Positions 1-7,800 of a stretch of 8,259 bases of DNA are shown in pieces. The notes below the pieces were generated by a model. The model ran no database searches. It was not told where the DNA came from and saw nothing but the letters and a program-made list of their open reading frames with translations. Source of the DNA: Prevotella sp. (GTDB lineage: Bacteria; Bacteroidota; Bacteroidia; Bacteroidales; Bacteroidaceae); the NCBI GenBank assembly GCA_003483565.1, contig DMYZ01000152.1:1-8259 (forward strand). The letters run 5' to 3'. A program made the position numbers and the translations under genes. Every line of letters starts with the position of its first letter. The stretch's first letter is position 1.

Positions 1-1176
1 ATGAATTCTTTTATCACCTGCACTATAATAATAGGTGTTCGGAGCTTTTGGATGCATCACTATTTCATAACGTTTATTATAAGGCCCACAATCAGGTCCG
101 CCCACTCTTGGCATTTCATACCCCCTATCCTTCGATTCTGCAGCAATCACACCTTCCCAGCGCTCTATATTGTAACCAGGAATACCATAAGCAATATTTA
201 AATCGTTCTCATCCCACGTCATGATTTCACGTGACCAGACTTGTTTTTGCAGAAATGGCACCATTGCATTTCGCCTCATGATTTTGGCAGGATAACCTTC
301 TATCATAACCGTTTCACACATATCATCTCCATATTTAATAGACTGCAAAGAACTTTCATTATCCTGTCCAGAATTCTTATCCCCCACAATAGCGCTGAGA
401 GAGACATCATAATCACGCGGATTCTCTTTTGTAGCATCATTATCCACGTCAAAACTCCAGCGTAAAGAATGAATCGTTTGTTTTATGCCTACTAAACGAA
501 TGGCTTCCTCCGAGATACCATCCCCATCACGATCAAAAAAGCAGAATGGATTTTCAGAAAAAGTAGTCCATCGCTGATCACCTGGTTTTATATATAAATG
601 GTCAAAAGTCTCATCTCCTCCAAAATTGGTCTTTTGCTCACATGCCCTTTGGTCATAAGCATAATTAACGTCATACCATAAAAGATTGTCATCTCCGTCA
701 TCACTACTCCACCAAACACACAAACCATATTTTGGATCAAAATAGTAAATACCCATTCTATCGACATCATTATCTCCATCTAAATCTTGGTAACCGATCA
801 CAGCATCGACCTTTCCATCTCCATTCCAATCGACGATATATAGATCACTGTCAAAATCCGGTTGCCCACCCATTTGCATATCTCCATCACGATCAATGGC
901 ACGCACCAGAATCGGACGTTTAGAAACACTATGACGAGGATCTACGTCTACATACCACACCTCTTCCGGTTTTCCATCACCGTTACGGTCTACATAATAT
1001 CGCTTACCAGAAGGATCGGAACAAACCTTCTTTACCATCATAGGATCTAGTTTAACTTTGTCACCGAATACGTATTCGAAACATTTCTCCTTATCCAAAG
1101 TTTGTTGTGCCTCCACCTTCAGAGAAAAGCAAAGGAACAATGCGAAAAGAAAGACTAAACATTGGTACTTTTTCAT
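1..1176 (-). CDS. Secreted protein with FG-GAP/EF-hand-like acidic calcium loops, 3' end cut by window
   Basis: The frame opens at the ATG at 1174-1176 and stays open for 392 codons to base 1, so the C-terminus is missing. Residues 1-23 form a signal peptide: KK, a hydrophobic run, then a VEA cleavage site before QQT. There is no lipobox cysteine, so the protein is probably periplasmic or secreted rather than lipidated. Six acidic loops of the DxDxDG type follow (D63-E71, D95-D99, D116-D124, D131-D139, D215-E223, D243-D247). They resemble the calcium loops of FG-GAP/VCBS propeller repeats, EF-hands and some polysaccharide lyases. Residues 150-212 are rich in Trp, Tyr and Asp, and residues 313-392 hold further aromatic and Gly/Pro-rich sequence. 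I do not recognise the family. Its place after a SusC/SusD/binding-protein trio suggests a role in glycan binding or degradation, but no catalytic motif is identifiable. The gene is certain; its function is not. Confidence 0.88.
   Translation of the reverse strand, partial: MKKYQCLVFLFALFLCFSLKVEAQQTLDKEKCFEYVFGDKVKLDPMMVKKVCSDPSGKRYYVDRNGDGKPEEVWYVDVDPRHSVSKRPILVRAIDRDGDMQMGGQPDFDSDLYIVDWNGDGKVDAVIGYQDLDGDNDVDRMGIYYFDPKYGLCVWWSSDDGDDNLLWYDVNYAYDQRACEQKTNFGGDETFDHLYIKPGDQRWTTFSENPFCFFDRDGDGISEEAIRLVGIKQTIHSLRWSFDVDNDATKENPRDYDVSLSAIVGDKNSGQDNESSLQSIKYGDDMCETVMIEGYPAKIMRRNAMVPFLQKQVWSREIMTWDENDLNIAYGIPGYNIERWEGVIAAESKDRGYEMPRVGGPDCGPYNKRYEIVMHPKAPNTYYYSAGDKRIH
436..990 (-). repeat. Six acidic calcium-binding-type loops within the secreted protein
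   Basis: The loops lie at 964-990 (DRNGDGKPE), 880-894 (DRDGD), 805-831 (DWNGDGKVD), 760-786 (DLDGDNDVD), 508-534 (DRDGDGISE) and 436-450 (DVDND). Four have acidic or Asn residues at positions 1, 3, 5 and 9, with Gly or Asn at 6, as in FG-GAP-type calcium loops. At the DNA level two loops share a 13-base stretch, ccatcacgatcaa on the plus strand, at 884-896 and 524-536. Spacing between loops is irregular (about 15 to 84 residues), so this is motif repetition within a fold and not a simple tandem repeat. Calcium binding is inferred from the motif. Confidence 0.75.
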
Positions 1177-1292
1177 AAACTATTTAAATTTATTTAATTA
1201 ATGTAATCAAAGAACTTTAGATCAAATAAAACGGATGAATCGCGACTCTTTTGAAAATCTGAATCTATAGCACCAGCATGATAAGATTTAAA
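1177..1292. other. 116-bp intergenic gap between binding lipoprotein and secreted-loop gene
   Basis: This AT-rich spacer is the only sizeable non-coding stretch between genes. No convincing rho-independent terminator is seen: there is no GC-rich stem followed by a T run. No full Bacteroides-type promoter (TTTG at -33 with TAnnTTTG at -7 and about 19-21 bp between) could be found on the minus strand. The 12-base near-palindrome at 1237-1248, gaatcgcgactc, has no loop. The gap is long compared with the 1- and 17-bp gaps upstream, so an internal promoter, RNA processing site or attenuation signal is possible but not shown. Confidence 0.5.
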
Positions 1293-2897
1293 CTACTTTA
1301 TAGGATCACCATTAATAGATACTAAAACCAACACACGGAATTCTGCTAAATTAACCACATTTGATCTGTTAGAATCCATAAATCTCAATTTAATAAAACG
1401 ACCTTTTAATTGATCAAGATTTGTAATGGTTGCTGGATCTATTGTTATGGTTTGCCAATTGTCTATTTTATTCCTTACTTGAGTAAAAAGATAATTCCAG
1501 TTGTTTAAACTCGGATTATTGTAATCCTCTATATTGCCACCCTTTTTTACGGGTAAGAATTGGAAAGTATCATCAGGAGATACAGATATATTAATAGACT
1601 TAGTGTCCGTATTGGACGGACGATTTAAAGTTTTAACACCCACTACATAATATTTTTCTTGCATATCATAGATTAGGCATATACTACCTGGCAATCTTCT
1701 AGCTACACAAGTATGATAGCCCGTAAAATTATAATTATAATCATCACCATAATCACCACCTGTTCGATCACCAGCACCATTTGTTCCCGTATAACTTGTA
1801 TACATAGGTGCACTATAGCAACTATGCCAATAGGTGCTGACATCATTATCTATAGGTGCATACGGACCAGCATTATCACCTCCAGATGATTGAGTCCATG
1901 ATTTTTGATCACAATTATCAAAAACAGGCTTCCAGGCAGATACATCATCTATCCATTGCGTCCCATAAGTTGGAGGAGTTATAATCAAAAACTGTGCATC
2001 AGAACTTAAATCGGTATTCTGTAAACTAGTTGACTTCAATAGAAGGGGAAGAACATAATGAACATCATTATGCAGTGGAGTACGATTTAATGTCAACAAA
2101 GCCGTACCGGTCTTATCCCCCTTAGAAAAATTTAATACAGGTAATTTGCCATAGGCTTCTGCGGGCATCATCATACAAGGATAATTTGGATTATGGGCTT
2201 GAAAGACCTTAAATAAGCTATCATTTTTCGACTCATCAAAAGAGCAGGTAAAGTCACTGGCAAGATCATAATTAGATACAGAAGCATTTAAGTTAAGATC
2301 AAGAGTTTTAAAATTCATAGCTGAATAATAGTCAACCGGCAATGTTATACTCGGTTTTTCAACAGTTATAAAATCCAGTAACTTTCCACCTATAGAACTG
2401 ATCGTATCATGATGCAAACTTACCATTTGAAGAGGTAATACATATTGCGTTTTTGAAGTAACCGCCGTATCTGTCTGTATATAATTGTATATTTTATATG
2501 CATTTAATGAAAGAACCAAATACTTTCCCGTTTCATTACTTCCAAACGACATTTCCTGACCATTATTGAAAGAAAAAAATTGAGAAGGAATTACCCTGTA
2601 GTCTAATCCTTGCGGTATATTATAGACGGAATCAAGATCCGTTTGACTAAGGACATTAAATTTTACATTAGCAGTCAGTGATGGATCACTGCCAGCTTTT
2701 AAAACGACAATAGAATCCTGATAATTAACCTCAGTAGTATTTAAATTTAAATACTGGGCACCGCTATTTTTGAATAACATGACTTTATGGTATTCAACAG
2801 GGAATAATTTATCAAAACCATATTCAGAATTGCTGCAGGAAGTGGTCAATAAAACACCTATTACCAGTAATGCTATATATAAAATAAATTTTTTCAT
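1293..2897 (-). CDS. Surface glycan-binding lipoprotein: tandem DUF1735-like domains plus discoidin-like domain
   Basis: This 534-residue protein starts at the ATG at 2895-2897. It has a lipoprotein signal peptide (MKKFILYIAL, then LTTSC) with the lipidated Cys at 21. Residues about 36-180 and 185-308 look like two related DUF1735 (BT_3987-type) beta-sandwich domains. Each ends with a YVLPL strand (residues 152-156 and 281-285), a long strand and then a P-rich exit (VEKP, ITPP). Residues about 318-530 resemble an F5/8 type C (discoidin) carbohydrate-binding domain: an IDNDVSTYWHS segment at 349-359, a YDMQ strand at 410-413, VKTLNR at 421-426 and a C-terminal NLAEFRV strand at 516-522. It lies 17 bp after the susD stop, in the SusE/SusF position, so it is probably cotranscribed and acts as an outer-surface glycan-binding protein beside the SusC/D complex. 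No catalytic motif of the GH18 enzymes that share DUF1735 is present. The architecture call is firm; the ligand is unknown. Confidence 0.87.
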   Translation of the reverse strand: MKKFILYIALLVIGVLLTTSCSNSEYGFDKLFPVEYHKVMLFKNSGAQYLNLNTTEVNYQDSIVVLKAGSDPSLTANVKFNVLSQTDLDSVYNIPQGLDYRVIPSQFFSFNNGQEMSFGSNETGKYLVLSLNAYKIYNYIQTDTAVTSKTQYVLPLQMVSLHHDTISSIGGKLLDFITVEKPSITLPVDYYSAMNFKTLDLNLNASVSNYDLASDFTCSFDESKNDSLFKVFQAHNPNYPCMMMPAEAYGKLPVLNFSKGDKTGTALLTLNRTPLHNDVHYVLPLLLKSTSLQNTDLSSDAQFLIITPPTYGTQWIDDVSAWKPVFDNCDQKSWTQSSGGDNAGPYAPIDNDVSTYWHSCYSAPMYTSYTGTNGAGDRTGGDYGDDYNYNFTGYHTCVARRLPGSICLIYDMQEKYYVVGVKTLNRPSNTDTKSINISVSPDDTFQFLPVKKGGNIEDYNNPSLNNWNYLFTQVRNKIDNWQTITIDPATITNLDQLKGRFIKLRFMDSNRSNVVNLAEFRVLVLVSINGDPIK

Positions 2898-2914
2898 TGT
2901 AGTTGTCTTTAAAA

Positions 2915-4870
2915 TTAATAACCTGGAGCCTGTACCAATTGAGAGTTACTATAAATTTCGCTTGATTCTATAGGCAGTAAATACATACGATCATTCCATT
3001 GGAAAGGTTGATCAATTTTAACAGGTCGATTAAACTGGTCAAATGTTGGATTTACGACTCCATCAGCATTCAAACCTTCACGAGTACCAGCCTTTAATAA
3101 TTGAGGAGCGATCATCCAACGACGTAAATCATAATAGCGCTGGTGTTCATCATAAAGTTCAACAAAACGATCATTACGAACCCAGTCCATTAATGACATA
3201 CCACTGCTTTTAATCATGGCATCTGTTAAATCTGGGACTCCAGCACGTTCACGAATCACATTCAAATCCTTTAAAGCATTATCCTCATCACCTAATGCAG
3301 CATAGCACTCAGCCCTATCTAGGTATAGTTCACCCAAACGAATTACACTAACAGCTATTGGCCTTAAATTTCCAGGTTTTTGAGCATCAGAAGTGGACCA
3401 CACCAAATTTGGATCAATATATTTCTTTTCCACAAATCCCGTCAAAGAGCTGACATCATATTTCGATGGATTATACCCATTTGTATTAGCATCCCTCATG
3501 TGCAAAATTAAAGGTTGACCATTAGCAAGTTTAGAGGCATATTCACCGCCATCATAACCTAACCACGCATAAAAACGCGGCTCACGAAAATTACATAAAT
3601 TAATCACATCATTACGCCCAGAAATGCCCGCCGATTGAAACCACTCTGACTTTGGAACAAAATTCGGATCATTTTCAGGTAGCATACCATTATTCGTATA
3701 AAAATGCTCTATCACTGACAAAGGTACAGAAAGAGAAGTCTGTCCAGGAAGAGATTTTCCATTTACAGTCACGAAACCATGGGGCAGCATTCTCGTCCAA
3801 TGATATGGATCATACCAAAAGCTATCGTAATAAGTTTGCAAAATAATTTCATGATTACCATCCGCTTCAGTTGTCGTATTTAAATAACGCATTAACATAA
3901 CATGCTTTCTAAATGAAGAATCAGCATTAGCAATAGTAGGTAACGGCATATTCTGATTTTCACGATGTTGTTCCGAAGCCGTTACATCATATAACTTTCG
4001 TTCACCCTTTCCAATAGCAAGAGAGATTGCATCATTACATGCATCTAACGCACGTTGCCATTTTTTGACATCATAAGTATGGCTTACTAAATCTTCACCA
4101 TAACCCGGAGTTTCATAATTTTTATTTTTCCAGTTTGGATATGGAAATGAGCCATTCCATAAGGGAGAAGCAGCATATAATAACAAACGTGCTTTCAAAG
4201 CCTTACAAGCTACAGAAGTTGCTCGTCCTAATTCGTTATCATCTACTGTAGCTGGAAGTCCTTTTGCAGCTTGATCATACCACGATGCAATAGAATCAAC
4301 ACAACAATCAAAGTGAGAACGTCCAGGAATTTCATTTGCCGGTGTATTTTCACTATAATAATGCCCCATTAAAGGAATCGGTCCATAGGCCTCTAATAAC
4401 AAGAAATGATAATATGCCCGTAAAAATATTGTTTCAGATATCCAACGATTCATTTCGCCATCCGTAACATCAGCCGGACGATATTTTTCCAGCAATTGAA
4501 TAAATTGGTTACATTTGCCAATATTATCCCAGAATCGATCCCAGCGATCACTTGCCGTAGCACTCTCAGAAGTTGTACCCAGTTGATTCCACGATACTAC
4601 CGAACCCTGCATGCCCCATTTACGTGGCCATACATATTCATCAACAGAAGTCTCAAATTCTGAATAGAAATATGCCCTCCATATACCTTCATAATCAGAA
4701 AGGCACCAATTAAGACAAGTTGGTTCATCTTTAACCAAATCTGGAATATCAGCTGTCGCCGGAGGTACTACATTTAAATAATTACATGAAGCGAGGCAAC
4801 AAACAGGAATCATCATCTTAGCAAAATTGATGATTGATTTTAATATTTTCATATTCATTTTTTTTATCAT
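2915..4870 (-). CDS. susD-like: SusD/RagB-family starch-binding-like nutrient-binding lipoprotein
   Basis: This 651-residue outer-membrane lipoprotein is the extracellular lid that captures glycan over its SusC partner. The signal peptide ends in the lipobox LASC, with lipidated Cys 29. SusD hallmarks are present. The N-terminal TPR-type helices include the ETIFLRAYYHF...LEAYGPIPL segment at about 145-167. The conserved C-terminal SusD/RagB helix RLGELYLDRAE lies at 511-521, followed by DLNVIRERAG at 535-544. The typical ending LPIESSEI...QAPGY is at the C-terminus. The start follows the susC stop by one base, which suggests translational coupling. Codons 1, 5 and 7 are all ATG; starting at codon 7 gives a more compact signal peptide (Cys 23), so the exact start is uncertain. 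The protein is longer than archetypal SusD (about 550 residues) but within the family range. The ligand cannot be read from the sequence. Confidence 0.95.
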   Translation of the reverse strand: MIKKMNMKILKSIINFAKMMIPVCCLASCNYLNVVPPATADIPDLVKDEPTCLNWCLSDYEGIWRAYFYSEFETSVDEYVWPRKWGMQGSVVSWNQLGTTSESATASDRWDRFWDNIGKCNQFIQLLEKYRPADVTDGEMNRWISETIFLRAYYHFLLLEAYGPIPLMGHYYSENTPANEIPGRSHFDCCVDSIASWYDQAAKGLPATVDDNELGRATSVACKALKARLLLYAASPLWNGSFPYPNWKNKNYETPGYGEDLVSHTYDVKKWQRALDACNDAISLAIGKGERKLYDVTASEQHRENQNMPLPTIANADSSFRKHVMLMRYLNTTTEADGNHEIILQTYYDSFWYDPYHWTRMLPHGFVTVNGKSLPGQTSLSVPLSVIEHFYTNNGMLPENDPNFVPKSEWFQSAGISGRNDVINLCNFREPRFYAWLGYDGGEYASKLANGQPLILHMRDANTNGYNPSKYDVSSLTGFVEKKYIDPNLVWSTSDAQKPGNLRPIAVSVIRLGELYLDRAECYAALGDEDNALKDLNVIRERAGVPDLTDAMIKSSGMSLMDWVRNDRFVELYDEHQRYYDLRRWMIAPQLLKAGTREGLNADGVVNPTFDQFNRPVKIDQPFQWNDRMYLLPIESSEIYSNSQLVQAPGY

Positions 4871-4874
4871 GTTA
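4868..4874 (-). other. susC stop / susD start junction, one-base gap
   Basis: On the minus strand the SusC-like gene ends in TAA (4872-4874), then a single C, then the first candidate ATG of the SusD-like gene (4868-4870). No Shine-Dalgarno sequence precedes this ATG, only AT-rich sequence. The arrangement favours reinitiation by terminating ribosomes and balanced production of the two partners. Confidence 0.8.
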
Positions 4875-7800
4875 AAACTTTAATTGAGCACCAATATTAA
4901 ATGTGCGCTGTAATGGATAAGAATTCCATGACAACTCCGGATCCCAAAGTTTAAAAGGACTCCAAACGGCTAAGTTGTCACCACTAAAATATACACGGCA
5001 ATGTGGAAACGAATAACCGATTTCCAATGTCTTCCATCGTATAAAACTACCATTACGAGCCCAGTATGAACTAGAAACTAAATTATTACCAGTATAAGTC
5101 CCATTTAATCCTAAACGTGGATATTTAGCATTTTCATTAGGATTACTAACCGTCCAATGATTATCTGCAATAAATTTCAACACATTATTATTTCCATTAC
5201 CCATTACAGCTCCAAATGGAGACATATCATTCATGATCATTATCGTACGTTTAGCTGATCCTGTAAAAAACACACCACCATCGAATTTACGATAAGTAAC
5301 ATCCAATCCTAATCCATATTGTATACGAGGAGTTGATCCATAAGGTGAAATCATCGTCCTATCCTCAGAATTTATAACTCCATCACCATTCACATCACGA
5401 TACTTTATATCTCCAGGCATTACAGTACTACCAAAATTGGTTTGGGCTGGACTTGTCGCTATTTCTTGTTCATCTTTAAATAAACCTTCTGCGATATAAC
5501 CATAAGTAGCACTTAAAGGTTTACCCCTTTGTAATTGCCACGAATAAGGATAATTTGGTTCATCTTTATTAACATATTTGTTTTTATTGTATGAGAAATT
5601 ACCTCGAAATTCAAATGAGAAATTTTTTCTTATTTGTTTTTTCCAATTTACGCTCAACTCAAATCCTTTATTATCTACTTTACCAATATTACTCCAAGGG
5701 GTTAAAGGCCAATCATTATAACTTGTATAAACATAGCCATAACCTAATACCTGAGGCCATGTGGCACGTTGCATCAAGATACGATCACGTTTATCATGAA
5801 AATAATCGAATACAATATCAATCTGGTTAAATAAATTCATATCAACACCTACATCGAATTTCTTCACGCGTTCCCAATGAGCATTTTCCACAGCATAAGC
5901 TTGTACGGCGCCTCCCCAATAGGCTGTATGAGCAGATCCAAACCATGCGCCTCGGCCTACATTCGTTTTAACAGCATTAATATACAAGAAATGTTGGACT
6001 CCATCTTCATACTCACCTGTTTCATCATTACCTACTAGTCCATAAGAACCTCTTAATTTGAGAAAATCTATATATTTAGAAATTGGTTTCCAAAAATTTT
6101 CACCGCTAATAACCCAGCCCAATGACATAGCTGGGAAAAATTCGAAACGATGTCCACTGGCCAGACGTTCTGTACCATTATATCCGCAATTGAATTCTGC
6201 CAGATACTTATCTTCGTAATCGTATGTAAGCCTACCAGACCAACCTTGGTTACGATGAGGCAAGACAGCATCTCTATACTCCCGCATCATATACATCAAT
6301 AAACCCGATATGGTATGCGAACCAAAAGATCGATGATAATTAACACGTCCGTCCAAATAAAAGGTATTATCACCATAACGGCTGGGAGAAGAATCCTGAT
6401 TAATATAGTCATTGCCTAATTGCAACTGTTCCAAACTATATTTTGTCGTATCCGTAACTTTTTGAGAAGGATCCCAACTACCGTCTTGAACACGGTAAAA
6501 ATAAGGAGTCATATATTCACCATAAGAAGTGCTAAAATAGTTTTTCCAATTTACCAAAACGGATACATCCAGACCTTTTGTGAGGAAGCCCAAATCTTGC
6601 ATTAAATGTAAAGACGTATTGATTGTACTCGTATTATCCTGGGCAAAGGAACTCAACATTTCAGCATAAGGGTTTGTACATAAAGTCGAACCACTCTTAA
6701 ACGCATTACCATAACGAAGATGTTTATCTCCCTCCTCAGCAGGAAATAATGCGGGAAACTCAACTGGAGAAACGGCATAAGTGTCATAATAGAGAGAAGT
6801 AACTCGTGTTCCCGGCCCTTGGTCTTGGCCAATCTGAGTATTCATACGCAATTCTATGTTCGTTGTAGGAGATACTTTATAGGATATATTATCTTGAAAT
6901 ACATATCTCCACTGATTAATATTATTTTTAAACGGTCCATAGCTGGGTATACGTAGTAAGCCCGTATTATGATTTGCCTGCAAACTCATATAATATGTAA
7001 CTCGCGAACCTCCTCCTTGAATATTTACATTGACACGTTGATCCATATTCGAATTTTTAAACAACAGTTTATACCAATCTATATCTGGATAAAGATATGG
7101 ATTTACATGATTACGCGTATTTTCTATATCTGTCTGTGAATATCGTGGAGTTGCATTTGGCGTACGCGCTAAATCTGCTTCATTATATAATTCCATATAC
7201 CGCGCGCCATCTACAAATTGCAATTTTTTTGTGGGTTTCAAACATGAATTTTCAACTGTAACATGAATTTGAGCTTTTGTATTTTCACTTCCTTGTTTAG
7301 TAGTAATTAGCATTACACCATTAGCACCACGAGCACCATAAATTGCAGTGGCAGAGGCATCTTTTAAAACAGATACCGTTTTTATGGATTCCGCTGGAAT
7401 ATTATTTAGATCATTAGCAGAAATTTCCACATCATCCAATAAAATAAGAGGAGTTGCACGCCCGCCAAATGTTCCAACACCTCTAATATAAAAATCCGAA
7501 GCTGAACCAGGTTCGCCACTGCTCGTCATAGAAATAACTCCTGCTAACTGACCAGCAAGGTTATTAGTTAAAGAAGCACTTGGAGCTCTAAGTTCGCCTC
7601 CTCCAATAGAAGTAATAGCACCCGTCACAGATATCCTTTTCTGAGTTCCTGCACCTACAACCACTACTCCATTTAATATCTGGTTATCGGATTCCATTTT
7701 AACATCCAATATGCCCAAATCTCCCACTAAAACACTTTTCGTTTTATATCCGACATACGAAAAAACCAGTTCTGATCTACTATTCACATTAATTTGATAT

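Noticed and set aside
1..465. Plus-strand open frames at 1-201 and 241-465
   Set aside because: They lie antisense to the long minus-strand secreted-protein gene, have biased non-protein-like composition and no family features.
588..779. Minus-strand open frame of 63 codons
   Set aside because: It is out of frame within the secreted-protein gene, whose own frame shows a signal peptide and repeated motifs.
436..990. Dockerin domain or thrombospondin type 3 repeats
   Set aside because: The loops are unevenly spaced and lack the paired 22-residue dockerin layout or the dense tandem array of type 3 repeats.
1185..1215. Promoter-like sequence upstream of the secreted-protein gene (TTTG and TAAATTTA on the minus strand)
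   Set aside because: The -7 element has a mismatch, the spacing is about 15 bp instead of 19-21, and the implied transcript start would be almost on the ATG; AT-rich sequence makes such matches common.
1237..1248. Near-palindrome gaatcgcgactc as terminator or operator
   Set aside because: It has no loop and no following T run, and is too short to call as an operator without a second copy.
1293..2897. Endo-beta-N-acetylglucosaminidase (GH18) because of the DUF1735 domains
   Set aside because: No DxxDxDxE-type GH18 catalytic motif or TIM-barrel-sized segment is present; the C-terminal part resembles a discoidin domain.
2770..2973. Plus-strand open frame spanning the junction of the SusD-like and lipoprotein genes
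   Set aside because: It is antisense to two well-supported genes and has no recognisable features.
5591..6605. Short frames at 5591-5830 (+), 6068-6271 (-) and 6420-6605 (+)
   Set aside because: All fall inside the SusC barrel coding region in other frames and look like shadows.
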